DNA of 62,534 nt from an uncultured Clostridia bacterium (GTDB lineage Bacteria; Bacillota; Clostridia; TANB77; CAG-508): assembly GCA_934121885.1 (NCBI GenBank), contig CAKOVH010000009.1, positions 1 to 62,534 on the forward strand. Direction: 5' to 3'. Shown here in pieces: positions 1 to 8,535 of the stretch; position 1 is the first letter of the stretch; each line of letters begins with the position of its first letter. The translations under genes and the position numbers were made by a program. Under the pieces are notes generated by a model. The model was not told the DNA's origin. It saw only the letters and a program-made list of their open reading frames with translations, and ran no database searches.

Positions 1-432
1 TGTTCCTGCTTGTAAAACAAATTCTGTAATTTTACTAAAATCCTCTATCATTCCATCACGATAATAAATAATGTAACTTGGAATGTCTTTGATAAAAATC
101 TCATTTTTCATATTGTTTTCCTCCAATAAATAATTTATTTTAGAAAGCTCAATATTAAAATTAGCAATATTTTTCTCAATTTCATTTTTTCTTTTATTAA
201 GAATTAACGACATATCTTGTCCATCTAAAACTTTTTTAATGTCTTTAATTGATAAACCTATTTGCCTTAAGGATATTATCTTTGAAATATCAACTAACTG
301 ACTACTTTCATAATACCTATAACTCGTATCTTGGTCTATAAAAGCAGGTTTTAATAATCCTTCTTTTTCATAGTATCTTAATGCCTTTATGGTGGTTTTA
401 GACATTTTAGAAAAATCTCCTATTTTATACAT
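1..432 (-). CDS. MerR-family transcriptional regulator (partial, C-terminus beyond window)
   Basis: The frame is open from an ATG at 432 to the window edge (144 codons), so the C-terminus is missing. The N-terminus is a MerR winged helix: it opens MYKIGDFSKMSKTTIKALRYY, then has the YRYYESSQLVDI wing region and a helical linker (about residues 75-110). It then enters what looks like a GyrI/AraC-type effector-binding domain (FIKDIPSYIIYYRDGMI). That layout is typical of BmrR/BltR-like multidrug-sensing activators. A strong GAGGAGG ribosome site lies at 438-445. The promoter directly upstream has the 19-bp spacer and dyad expected of an autoregulated MerR gene. The ligand and any target gene are not visible. 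Confidence 0.9.
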   Translation of the reverse strand, partial: MYKIGDFSKMSKTTIKALRYYEKEGLLKPAFIDQDTSYRYYESSQLVDISKIISLRQIGLSIKDIKKVLDGQDMSLILNKRKNEIEKNIANFNIELSKINYLLEENNMKNEIFIKDIPSYIIYYRDGMIEDFSKITEFVLQAGT

Positions 433-451
433 ATCTTGCCTCCTCAAATTA

Positions 452-482
452 TTTATACAACCTACTCTAAGGGGAGAGTCAA
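452..482 (-). promoter_or_regulatory. MerR-type promoter with 19-bp spacer and operator dyad
   Basis: On the minus strand there is a TTGACT -35 box (477-482) and a TATAAA -10 box (452-457) separated by 19 bp, the elongated spacer diagnostic of MerR-activated promoters. The spacer region carries the dyad ACTCT-(6)-AGAGT. This drives the partial MerR gene and predicts autoregulation. The boxes and dyad are seen; regulator binding is inferred. Confidence 0.75.
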
Positions 483-527
483 TAATTTTTAATGAAATTT
501 TTTAAATTATTAAATTATAATTTTTAG

Positions 528-731
528 TTACATTTTATTGAAAGTTACTGTCTTATCTTTCATTGATATTTTACTAACTTCATACCCATATTCTTTTAAC
601 TCTTTTTTATAAGTCAAAAATGAATGGTCAATTTCAAATCCTAAAATATTTTTGATTTCTTCATAAGTTAATTTATAATTTTCTTTCTTATTATCTTTTA
701 TATATTTCCATAATGGTTCATATTTACTCAT
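528..731 (-). CDS. Small DUF7662-like protein
   Basis: About 67 residues starting MSKYEPLWKYI. The start chosen is the ATG at 731, because a GAGGTG ribosome site lies six bases upstream; a longer GTG reading would start inside that site. The pattern MSKYxPLWxYI, a central helix (LTYEEIKNILGF) and a C-terminal YEVSKISMKDKTVTF strand resemble the small DUF7662 family from memory. Function unknown. It is followed by no other gene in the same direction until the MerR promoter, and it lies 25 bases downstream of the DUF3781 gene, so the two are probably co-transcribed. Confidence 0.65.
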   Translation of the reverse strand: MSKYEPLWKYIKDNKKENYKLTYEEIKNILGFEIDHSFLTYKKELKEYGYEVSKISMKDKTVTFNKM

Positions 732-756
732 CTTCAACACCTCATATAATTGTAAT

Positions 757-1002
757 TTAGCAAATAGTATGTGCTGTAATAATTGTATAACTATATGAGT
801 TAATAGTTATCTTTATATTATCAATTTCACAATACCAATTCTTACCTTGTTTATATATATTACAATTTTTATCTAAAACTTTATTTTTACAATATTGGAC
901 TACATCATTAGTATCTAATTTTAGATTTTTCTTAATTCTATCAATTCCCATTTCTGTAGTATGAACTTTATCTATATTAGATATTAGTATTTCTTTATTC
1001 AT
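757..1002 (-). CDS. DUF3781 family protein
   Basis: An 81-residue protein whose body matches the DUF3781 pattern as I recall it: an N-terminal helix, then HTTEMGIDRIKKNL, a DTNDVVQYCK segment, KGKNWYC-like GKNWYCEID, and a C-terminal INSYSYTIITAH strand. The ATG at 1002 has a GGAGATGAT-type ribosome site. No enzymatic motif is evident and the family function is unknown. It sits between the GIY-YIG gene and the DUF7662-like gene on the same strand with short gaps, suggesting a small accessory operon. Confidence 0.75.
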   Translation of the reverse strand: MNKEILISNIDKVHTTEMGIDRIKKNLKLDTNDVVQYCKNKVLDKNCNIYKQGKNWYCEIDNIKITINSYSYTIITAHTIC

Positions 1003-1049
1003 TTATAATCATCTCCATATATTGTAATTTTTTATTCTTTTGTATAGCT

Positions 1050-1859
1050 TTAATTTTCTAAATTTCTTAAATTCATTGTATCAACAACATCTAATAAATC
1101 TTTTAATGAGTCTAAATGAATGCCACCTCCAATTCTATTCGCTTGATATTCCTTTGGTATCTCTTTTACTAACCTCTCTTCAATTTTATCAATTTTGTTT
1201 TTATCTGTTTCATAAATTATAAATATTCTAGTAGTATCTAATACACCATAAGAATCATATGAAATAACAGATTGGTTTACTCCTCCAAATAATATTCTAT
1301 CAAATTTAGGTTTTACTTTCCAATGCCTTAAAATTCTTTCTTTTAAATCCCTTGTAGTTTGTCCTATATATACTTGTTTAAAGTTATCTAGCACAGTCAT
1401 ATAAAGTCCTGTTTGTTTTTGACATTCATTTAAATTTTTTATTTCTATCATATTATATTTTTTTACAGCTTTATCGATAGCTTTATTAAACTCATTCTTG
1501 TCTAATTTACTAATAAACTTCATATTTAAATCATAGTTTTGTAAACACATATCTTGATACCTTTTGCAGTATTCATCTGATAATATTAGTTTATTACCTT
1601 CTTTTTCAAATTTAAGTCCTGGCGGACATATTCTAGTATAAAATTCGTTAAATTTTAATGTTTCTTTTTGTTTCTTCCAATCATCCCAGTTTTCTAAAAT
1701 TTCCTTATGTGCTGGTACTTTTGTATAACTTTCTTTATCAATTTGGGCAAAATTATCTCTTGTCAAATTTAATCTTACTTTTGTTTTATCCAACCAAATT
1801 CCAAAATATAATACATGTATATTATCATATAAATAATTAAAATCTCTTTCACTAATCAA
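1050..1859 (-). CDS. GIY-YIG nuclease-domain protein
   Basis: About 269 residues. The C-terminal third carries a GIY-YIG fold signature: GLYMTVLDNFKQVYIGQTT (GLY...YIG), followed by the conserved arginine in LKERILRHW and a late glutamate/asparagine region (IEERLVKEI ... QANRIGGG). The N-terminal ~150 residues match no domain I recognise. The TTG at 1859 is preferred as start: GAGGTG lies six bases before it, whereas the upstream GTG is inside that site. GIY-YIG domains cut DNA in homing, repair or restriction enzymes. Here no methylase or intron is adjacent, so the role is open. Confidence 0.75.
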   Translation of the reverse strand: MISERDFNYLYDNIHVLYFGIWLDKTKVRLNLTRDNFAQIDKESYTKVPAHKEILENWDDWKKQKETLKFNEFYTRICPPGLKFEKEGNKLILSDEYCKRYQDMCLQNYDLNMKFISKLDKNEFNKAIDKAVKKYNMIEIKNLNECQKQTGLYMTVLDNFKQVYIGQTTRDLKERILRHWKVKPKFDRILFGGVNQSVISYDSYGVLDTTRIFIIYETDKNKIDKIEERLVKEIPKEYQANRIGGGIHLDSLKDLLDVVDTMNLRNLEN

Positions 1860-1976
1860 AATATTCACCTCAAATTACATTTTCATAGTCTTTTTTAATT
1901 TTACTTATAATCTACCCTACAACTTACTATTTATCTTACTAATAAATATATCATACTTTTCTATATCATTCTATAT

Positions 1977-2864
1977 TTATATTATACTTTTAAGCATTTC
2001 TAACATTTCTTTATTTTCTACTTTACTTATTGCAAAGCATTTTTTTCCTAAATCTTTTATTGATGCTCCACAATGATATAATTCAATTTCATCAATTATT
2101 ATAAATCTATCATGAAATTTATTTGTTTTAGCTAATTTTAGTGTTGGATATTCTTTATTAAATTTTTGTACATCTAAATTAGAAATATTACTTTTATTTG
2201 ATGTTAAAATAACTACTTCTACATCTTTATTTTTCTTTGCTAGCATTTTTAAAATACTATCATCTATGTAATTATCTATTATTGTTATTTTATTTTTTGC
2301 TTTTTTAATTATATCTATTATTAAACTATAACTATCCCATATCTGTCCTTCAAAAAATATTCTTTGTGTAATACTTTCTTCACCTTGCAATAAACTAAAT
2401 ACTCTATTAAATTTTTTCTCATTTTCAATCTGCTTATATTCTAATGTTGATATTCGTTCAAATACTTGTCCATTATTATTTAAGAATTTTCTCATTTCTC
2501 CAAAGGATTTTATAATATTAATACTTACCTTGATTGCAATTTCACTTTTTAAAACACCTGCTAACATTGCAATTCCCTGTTCTGTAAATACATATGGTAA
2601 ATATCTTCTTCCTCCTCTTGATTCATTTTTATTTTTTGAGGTTTCAAATTGAAACCTCAAAAATTCTGATTCTTCTTCATTTATCTTAAAACAAAACTCC
2701 TCTGGAAATCTTTCTATATTTCTACGTACAGCAAGATTTAAAGCTTTAGTTCTATATCCATATAGCATTGCAACATCGCTATCTAACATTACTTGCTTTC
2801 CTCTTATTGTATAAATAAGATTTTTAATATCTTCATTATTCATTTCTATTAATTTATTTTCCAT
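1977..2864 (-). CDS. ORF6N domain protein with C-terminal PLD-like domain
   Basis: About 295 residues. Residues 5-130 form an ORF6N/KilA-N-type DNA-binding domain: IYTIRGKQVMLDSDVAMLYG, then RNIERFPEEFCF, then YVFTEQGIAMLAGVLKS. A coiled segment follows. The last ~120 residues look like one phospholipase-D-type unit (ITIIDNYIDDSIL ... HDRFIIID ... GASIKDLGKK), with HxRF in place of HxK. The ATG at 2864 is preferred over a weak GTG three codons upstream. ORF6N proteins are common in phages and in bacterial accessory DNA, where they act as antirepressors or regulators. No phage structural genes are nearby. Confidence 0.8.
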   Translation of the reverse strand: MENKLIEMNNEDIKNLIYTIRGKQVMLDSDVAMLYGYRTKALNLAVRRNIERFPEEFCFKINEEESEFLRFQFETSKNKNESRGGRRYLPYVFTEQGIAMLAGVLKSEIAIKVSINIIKSFGEMRKFLNNNGQVFERISTLEYKQIENEKKFNRVFSLLQGEESITQRIFFEGQIWDSYSLIIDIIKKAKNKITIIDNYIDDSILKMLAKKNKDVEVVILTSNKSNISNLDVQKFNKEYPTLKLAKTNKFHDRFIIIDEIELYHCGASIKDLGKKCFAISKVENKEMLEMLKSII

Positions 2865-2983
2865 AATTACCACAACCTTTCAAAAGCAGTTTTAATTATA
2901 GAACATTTGTTTTATTTTGTCAATGTGTATATACTTATTTTTATCTATTATTTGCTCCTATTTTTTATAATTATATATTATAA

Positions 2984-3012
2984 AATACTTAAACATTTTT
3001 AGTTTAAGTATT
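2984..3012 (-). terminator. Weak terminator-like hairpin
   Basis: An 11-bp perfect stem (AATACTTAAAC / GTTTAAGTATT) with a 7-base loop sits just downstream of the acetyltransferase stop. It is AT-rich and has only a short T stretch after it on the minus strand. Confidence 0.45.
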
Positions 3013-3034
3013 AAAATAACCTATTGATATAAAT

Positions 3035-3592
3035 CTATTCTATTTCTTTTATGACTCTGCAAGGATTTCCAACTGCTACACTATTTGATGGAATATCTTT
3101 GTTTACAACACTTCCAGCTCCTATTACAACATTATTGCCAATAGTTACTCCAGGAAGTACAACTACATTTCCCCCTATCCACACATTATTTCCAACTTTG
3201 ATTGGTTTTGCATATTCTAATCCTTTATTTCTAATTTTATAATCTAAAGGGTGCCCTGCAGTGTAAAATTCACAATTAGGTGCAATAAAGACATTATCAC
3301 CAAACTCTACTTTTGCACCATCTAATATTATACAATTGTGATTCATATAAAAATTTTCTCCAACAAAAATATTATATCCATAATCACACCAAAAGTTCTG
3401 TTCAACTATTATTTGCTCTCCTGTTTTTGCAAATAATTTTTTTATTATTCTATCTTTACCTTCAAAATCTGATGGCTTTAAATTATTATATTCATAGCAA
3501 ATATCTTTAGCTTTATATCTATCTTTTATTAATTCTTTATCATAGTTAGCATCATATAATTCTCCTGCCAACATTTTTTCCTTTTCTGACAT
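3035..3592 (-). CDS. maa: Sugar O-acetyltransferase (maltose/galactoside type)
   Basis: 185 residues, the normal length for maltose/galactoside O-acetyltransferases, which move acetyl from acetyl-CoA to a sugar hydroxyl. It opens with the Mac domain (SEKEKMLAGELYDANYDKEL), then left-handed beta-helix hexapeptide repeats. Conserved parts are FWCDYGYNIFVGENFYMNHN, the catalytic His in FYTAGHPLD, IWIGG-like VWIGGNVVVLPGVTIG, and a final GNPCRVIKEI. The exact sugar cannot be told. It lies 46 bases upstream of the stop-to-start region with no clear partner; the MATE gene is behind it on the same strand. Confidence 0.9.
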   Translation of the reverse strand: MSEKEKMLAGELYDANYDKELIKDRYKAKDICYEYNNLKPSDFEGKDRIIKKLFAKTGEQIIVEQNFWCDYGYNIFVGENFYMNHNCIILDGAKVEFGDNVFIAPNCEFYTAGHPLDYKIRNKGLEYAKPIKVGNNVWIGGNVVVLPGVTIGNNVVIGAGSVVNKDIPSNSVAVGNPCRVIKEIE

Positions 3593-3638
3593 AGCTATCC
3601 TCCAATCACTATTTTTATATCATAAAAGTATATAATTA

Positions 3639-5042
3639 TCAAATAATATCTTTATTTTCATGTTCTTCAAGTGTTTCTATTTTTTCTTTATATGTTTTCT
3701 TTAGTATAAATGCCGAAATTATGCAAGTTAAAATTTCCACTATTGGAAAAGTCCACCAAACTATATTTGTTACATTATCAGATAATGTAAATAAATATGC
3801 TACTGGAAATACAAATACTACAAGTCTTAGTAAAGATATTATCAATGGTCTTATTGCATAACCAAGTGATTGTAATACACCTTGTACAGCAATAGAAAAT
3901 CCCATAAAAACATACCCTATACTTGCTATTCTTAATGAAATTGTACAAACCTCGATAATTTCTTTACTTGTACCACCAGATAATGCAAATAAACTTGATA
4001 GTGGTTTTGCAAAAATTTCAAAAATAATTGTCAAGATGCATGTTACCATTATAGTATCAATAATTCCATATTTGATACAGTCATTTATTCTTTCTTTATC
4101 TTTCATACCGTAATTAAAAGATAATATAGAAATTATAGTATTAGATAATCCAAATGCTGAAAATAATGCTATTTGCTGTATTTTATAATAAATGCCAAAT
4201 GAACCAACAAGAATTGTAGGATCTGCTTTTGCTCCTCCAAGTATTGCATTCATACCTGCCATCATAACTGATAGTAATGCTTGCATAATTGCTGCAGAAA
4301 TACCTATTTTATATATTCCTTTAATTATACCAATTTCAGGCTTAATATATTTTAAATTTCCATTTATTTCTTTATTTTTAGTATAGTGAAAATACATTGC
4401 TATGAACAGAGAAATAAATTGTCCTATAACTGTTGCCCAAGCTGCACCAGCCACTCCCATTTTCAATGGAAATATAAATATATAATCTAAAATTATATTT
4501 GTAACAGCACCTGATATTTGTGAAATAGTTGATAGCATTGTTTTACCAGTTGCTTGTAAAAATCTTTCATATACAGTATATCCAATTGACCCTAATGATA
4601 AACATGTACAGATTTTTAGGTATGTTGTTTCCATAGCTAATACTTCATTATTTCCGTTAGAAAATAATGAAATAAACCATTCAGAGCCAAATATACCAAA
4701 TAATAAAAATACTATAAATATACAAATACTTAGGAATATTCCATTTCCAGCCACTTTATTTGCCTTCTCTTTATTTTTTTCTCCTAAGCTTTTAGATAAT
4801 AATGCATTTAATCCAATACCTGTTCCCACTCCTATTGCTATAATTAGAATTTGAATTGGAAAAGCTAATGTTAATGCTTGGTTTGCAATTGCTCCTTGTT
4901 CTCCCATATTGGCTACAAATACACTATCAATAACGTTGTATAATGCTTGTAGAACCATAGAAATAATCATTGGCAATCCCATTTTTAATAATAGCTTTTT
5001 CATTGGTGTTTCTGCCATTTTGTTTTTTTGCGTTCCTTCCAT
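3639..5042 (-). CDS. MATE family multidrug/Na+ antiporter
   Basis: About 467 residues with twelve predicted membrane segments in two similar halves, typical of MATE exporters that expel organic cations with Na+ or H+. Family features are GLPMIISMVLQALYNVIDSV at the start of helix 1, the ANQALTLAFPIQ region, and PLxxxLxxxGxAxRPLI-like VLQSLGYAIRPLI late in the protein. The ATG at 5042 is chosen because AAGGAGT lies just upstream (about 5050-5056); a reading ten codons longer would start before that site. The gene has its own promoter with a terminator hairpin between it and the coding region, suggesting attenuation control. Confidence 0.9.
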   Translation of the reverse strand: MEGTQKNKMAETPMKKLLLKMGLPMIISMVLQALYNVIDSVFVANMGEQGAIANQALTLAFPIQILIIAIGVGTGIGLNALLSKSLGEKNKEKANKVAGNGIFLSICIFIVFLLFGIFGSEWFISLFSNGNNEVLAMETTYLKICTCLSLGSIGYTVYERFLQATGKTMLSTISQISGAVTNIILDYIFIFPLKMGVAGAAWATVIGQFISLFIAMYFHYTKNKEINGNLKYIKPEIGIIKGIYKIGISAAIMQALLSVMMAGMNAILGGAKADPTILVGSFGIYYKIQQIALFSAFGLSNTIISILSFNYGMKDKERINDCIKYGIIDTIMVTCILTIIFEIFAKPLSSLFALSGGTSKEIIEVCTISLRIASIGYVFMGFSIAVQGVLQSLGYAIRPLIISLLRLVVFVFPVAYLFTLSDNVTNIVWWTFPIVEILTCIISAFILKKTYKEKIETLEEHENKDII

Positions 5043-5069
5043 TTTGTTCACTCCTTCTATTTTTTTAAC

Positions 5070-5106
5070 CAAAAAAAAACGTAAGTCCTTTTTCTCTGGA
5101 CTTACG
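5070..5106 (-). terminator. Intrinsic terminator in the MATE leader (probable attenuator)
   Basis: On the minus strand a perfect 9-bp stem (CGTAAGTCC / GGACTTACG, 5098-5106 and 5080-5088) with a 9-base loop is followed directly by about ten T residues. It lies downstream of a good promoter and about 30 bases upstream of the MATE start, so transcripts from that promoter must pass it to reach the gene. It could also end read-through from the M60 gene. Confidence 0.8.
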
Positions 5107-5127
5107 CTTTCGCTACTCGATATGTGT

Positions 5128-5156
5128 ATTATAGCATAAATTTTATTTTTATGTAA
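5128..5156 (-). promoter_or_regulatory. Sigma-A-type promoter for the MATE gene
   Basis: The -10 box TATAAT (5128-5133) is preceded by TG-n (extended -10) and, with a 17-bp spacer, by TTACAT (5151-5156). The predicted transcript starts near 5121, giving a leader of about 80 bases that contains the terminator hairpin. Confidence 0.65.
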
Positions 5157-5219
5157 TACTTTTTTTAATTTTATTTTTTACAATTGATATTATTTATAAA
5201 ATGTGTTTTTGTATCTTTC

Positions 5220-8195
5220 TTAATGCGATTTTTTCCAAATTATTATACTAAAAGTAATAAGTATTAATATTGTCGTAATTACAATTATTTCAATTGTTGT
5301 ATTAGTTCCTGTCTTAGGCAACATAGCATCTGAGACTTGATTTTTATCTTCTTCATTTTTTATTAATTCATTACCTTTGTTATCTGTATCGCTTTCCTTT
5401 TCGTCTTGTTCTGGTTTCTCCTCTTGTTTTTCATCCGACTTTTGTTCTGGTTTTTCTTCTGGCTTTTCTTCTGGTTTTTCTTCTGGTTTTTGTTCTGGCT
5501 TTTCTTCTGGCTTTTCTTCTGGTTTTTGTTCTGGTTTTTCTTCAGGCTTTTCTTCCGGTTTTTCTTCCGGCTTCTCTTCTGGCTTCTCTTCAGGCTTTTC
5601 TTCCGGTTTTTCTTCAGAATCTTCTATCTTAATTAGTTTTTCAATAAGATCTTTATATTGCTTTTTATCATTATCATTTAAATTTTCATATGCTTCTATA
5701 ACTTCTGCTTTTTTCTTAAAATTAACTGTTTTATCTTCTATTTCCTCATCTGACACGCTATCTTTATATGACTCAATTATTTCAGTTAATTTTTCTTTTA
5801 ATGTATCATACGCAATTTCTTTGCTTTCACTTTCTGTCATTGTGTCCTTTTTGATTATTCCATTTTCTATCACTTCATATATTGTTGTAGCTGTACTTGG
5901 ACTATATTGCAATATATCTTTTCCAGATAATGTACTTACAATTTTGACTTTATTTGCATAATTTGGATGATATACTTCTATTGTATCTCCTGGTTTTAAA
6001 TCAATTGAATATGCTTTTTTGCTGGTATCAAAATAAATTCCTGTTGTTCTTTCTTCTGATATTACATTTCCATCTTTATCACATATTTTTACATAAGGAT
6101 TTGTATTGTTACCCATATTAGCTCCATTAAGTTGTATTGTCGCCTTTTTATAATTATCACTAAATGTCAATTCATATCCATATGTATTATAAATTCCTTG
6201 TAATTTTATTGTTAAATAGTTATTGTAATCTTTTTTTGTTCTAGTTATATATTCATACTCATATACATTATCTTGAGTTGCTTTTATTTGTATATATGCA
6301 TAATCTTGATTATATTCATATTCTACTGGCATTTGCAATTTATATGTTCCAACTGGTAAGTCTTGAACTAATATTACAGAATTATTTATTTCTACTGTTT
6401 TTACTACATTATTTCCATCAATTATTTTCATTGTTTTTCCATTTAACTTTTTTATATCATCAATTTTTATTGTTAATTTTAGATTTCCTACTGCATTATA
6501 TTTTTTTAATGTTTCATTAGTTACTAAGCTATATTTTTCGTTAATATTTTCGCCATTTAAAATTTTATTTAGTACATCTTCTACTGTATCTTTTAATATG
6601 CTTAACATAGGTATATTTTTTTCATATATTTTTATTTTTGTTTCTTCTGATATATTTATTTTCCAACTCTCCATATATGGTATAATATTAACATTGTATA
6701 TATCTGCAATTGCTTCTACATAAGCATCTTGATTTGTTAGCGTTCTTCCATTGTTTATTTGTTCCCTATACCATTTGAACATTTTTGCATATGTTTCTCC
6801 ACCTTCAAAGTGATCAAATAAATTCACTATCATATATAATTTAGTTGAAACATCTTGCTCGTTGTATTTTTTTCCTTCAAGTCTTGATTTATTTTTATTT
6901 TCTTCAATTTGATTTATAGCACCTAGCCAATCACCACTATATGTATAAATGCTTTTATCAATTTGAATATAATGTCCTAGTATATTATTAGCAACTTCTC
7001 CTAGTTGCATTTCTCCCTTTCCTAAGCTTCCTTGATAACCATGTGCAATTTCATGTAATCCTCCCCAATTCATTTCAAAGAATGCTGATACGCTACTACT
7101 ATTAACTCCTACATGATTTCCGCTATAATATGCTGCTCCTGCTCCATGTGCATTTGCTCTTATCAAATACTTTGTTCTAACGTTTTGATCAGTCAATTTT
7201 TCTGGGTTTAAACTTACACCTAATAGCTCGTCCATTCTATCTACAACTTTTTTGTAATACTCTAAATACTGATCTAGTGTAGCAAATCCGTTTCTGTGAT
7301 AATTAGTCATTTTATCTTTATCTGCTAAAGGTACCACTACTTGAATTACTTCATTTTCAATAAGGCCATATTCATTTTGATCTTGTTCCCATTTATTCAT
7401 GAAATTTTCTTCATTATCTTTATAATGATAATAATTTAATTCTTTTACATTTTCATCATATTCTAACTCTATTTTATATGTTTTCGTCAAATCTGTATTT
7501 TCTTTACTTAAGACTGCAGATGTTATTAATGGAACTGAAGAATATCCTACTCCGTCTTTAATATTTTGAAGAGTTACCCAATCTCCATTCTTACTCAACG
7601 TTTGTGATATCTCCTTATTGGCATCATTAGTTATATATTGTACCCTTAAATCAGTATCTGCATTTAAAATTCTTGCCTTTATACTTACACCTTCTGGAAG
7701 GTAAATTCCTAAATTTTGTCTATCACCATAATTACATCTCATAACACCAATCATATCTAAATTCCACATAGATGGTATTGTATATAAAGTTCTTTCTACA
7801 TTGATTTTAGCATCTTCTTCATCTGTTACATAAACTTTGACATCCAAATTTGTTATATTATTGTGACTATCTTGAACCGTATATGTAATTTTATACTCAC
7901 CAACTGTATTAGTATCAACAGTTCCACTATATTTTATTTTATCTGTTAAATCTCCATCTTCAAAATCTTTTGCAAATACTCTAAACCTTGCATCTTTCAC
8001 ATCAAAACTGTCAAGTATTCCCTTTTTTATAGTTATTTTTGTTGCTCCGTAAATGATTGGAGCATTTTTTGTACTCCAATAACTATTCTCATTCTTTTTT
8101 TCTTGTTCACTTGCAAATACAATATTTTTTTGTATTCCATTTACTGTGCTTAGTATCATTACAATAATCATTACTATTACTAATTTTCTTTTCAT
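5220..8195 (-). CDS. Cell-wall-anchored M60 (enhancin-type) metallopeptidase, putative mucinase
   Basis: 991 residues. A signal peptide (about 1-29, KRKLVIVMIIVMILSTVNG) is followed by a DUF5011/bacterial Ig-like module (about 50-125, ending GEYKITYTVQDSHNN). The M60 catalytic region has zinc motif HEIAHGYQ near residue 380 with a following glutamate (GEVANN). A Pro-rich mucin-binding-like part follows, then a long EEKPEEKP spacer, and a sortase signal LPKTG + hydrophobic helix + KKSH tail. M60 enzymes cleave O-glycosylated mucin-type proteins, which fits a gut commensal attacking host mucus from its surface. The ATG at 8195 has AAAGGAAAT upstream. A sortase is encoded at 18642-19400, not adjacent. 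Confidence 0.88.
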   Translation of the reverse strand: MKRKLVIVMIIVMILSTVNGIQKNIVFASEQEKKNENSYWSTKNAPIIYGATKITIKKGILDSFDVKDARFRVFAKDFEDGDLTDKIKYSGTVDTNTVGEYKITYTVQDSHNNITNLDVKVYVTDEEDAKINVERTLYTIPSMWNLDMIGVMRCNYGDRQNLGIYLPEGVSIKARILNADTDLRVQYITNDANKEISQTLSKNGDWVTLQNIKDGVGYSSVPLITSAVLSKENTDLTKTYKIELEYDENVKELNYYHYKDNEENFMNKWEQDQNEYGLIENEVIQVVVPLADKDKMTNYHRNGFATLDQYLEYYKKVVDRMDELLGVSLNPEKLTDQNVRTKYLIRANAHGAGAAYYSGNHVGVNSSSVSAFFEMNWGGLHEIAHGYQGSLGKGEMQLGEVANNILGHYIQIDKSIYTYSGDWLGAINQIEENKNKSRLEGKKYNEQDVSTKLYMIVNLFDHFEGGETYAKMFKWYREQINNGRTLTNQDAYVEAIADIYNVNIIPYMESWKINISEETKIKIYEKNIPMLSILKDTVEDVLNKILNGENINEKYSLVTNETLKKYNAVGNLKLTIKIDDIKKLNGKTMKIIDGNNVVKTVEINNSVILVQDLPVGTYKLQMPVEYEYNQDYAYIQIKATQDNVYEYEYITRTKKDYNNYLTIKLQGIYNTYGYELTFSDNYKKATIQLNGANMGNNTNPYVKICDKDGNVISEERTTGIYFDTSKKAYSIDLKPGDTIEVYHPNYANKVKIVSTLSGKDILQYSPSTATTIYEVIENGIIKKDTMTESESKEIAYDTLKEKLTEIIESYKDSVSDEEIEDKTVNFKKKAEVIEAYENLNDNDKKQYKDLIEKLIKIEDSEEKPEEKPEEKPEEKPEEKPEEKPEEKPEQKPEEKPEEKPEQKPEEKPEEKPEEKPEQKSDEKQEEKPEQDEKESDTDNKGNELIKNEEDKNQVSDAMLPKTGTNTTIEIIVITTILILITFSIIIWKKSH
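5402..5615 (-). repeat. Low-complexity EEKP/EQKP coding repeat
   Basis: Tandem 12-base units encode alternating EEKP and EQKP tetrapeptides, about seventeen copies, just before the LPKTG anchor of the M60 peptidase. It acts as a rigid wall-spanning spacer in similar surface proteins. Copy number is likely to vary between strains by slippage. Confidence 0.85.
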
Positions 8196-8406
8196 ACTTT
8201 TATTTCCTTTACTTTTATTTTACAGTAAACTTTATTTTTTTTTCATATGTTATTAGCAAATGTGTTTAAATCTCATTATTTACAATATCTATTATACTAT
8301 ATTTTCCAGTATTTGTCTACATTAGATAGCCTTGTCAGAAAATATATTTCAAATTTTTGTTTGTAAATAAGGTTAGTATAAATATTTATAAATAAAAAAA
8401 TAAATA

Positions 8407-8469
8407 CACACTCTACTTGATGGTTAGAGTGTGCATTTAAGTTTTTTTATCTTTGACCACTTTTTGTGG
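8407..8469 (-). repeat. Two-hairpin repeat element, copy A
   Basis: This lies in the 340-base gap between the M60 peptidase and the ITPase gene. It holds a 27-base hairpin (8407-8433, arms CACACTCT/AGAGTGTG) and a second small hairpin (8457-8469, CCAC/GTGG) about 23 bases away. On the minus strand the first hairpin is followed by a T-rich run, so it can act as the terminator of the ITPase gene. Copy B is at 9853-9922. The rest of the gap is AT-rich with the M60 ribosome site and nothing else I recognise. Confidence 0.65.
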
Positions 8470-8535
8470 CTTTTTATTATACTTATTTAGTTATCGCCAA
8501 GTAAAAATTCTTCATTATTACTTAGCTGTTATTTG

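Noticed and set aside
5080..5106. Hairpin as a simple terminator of the M60 gene
   Set aside because: Possible, but a promoter lies between the M60 stop and the hairpin, so its main role is more likely in the MATE leader.
5377..5961. Long open frames opposite the M60 gene (Ser/Gly- and Phe-rich)
   Set aside because: They are antisense readings of the EEKP repeat and its surroundings; composition is purely repeat-driven and there is no ribosome site.
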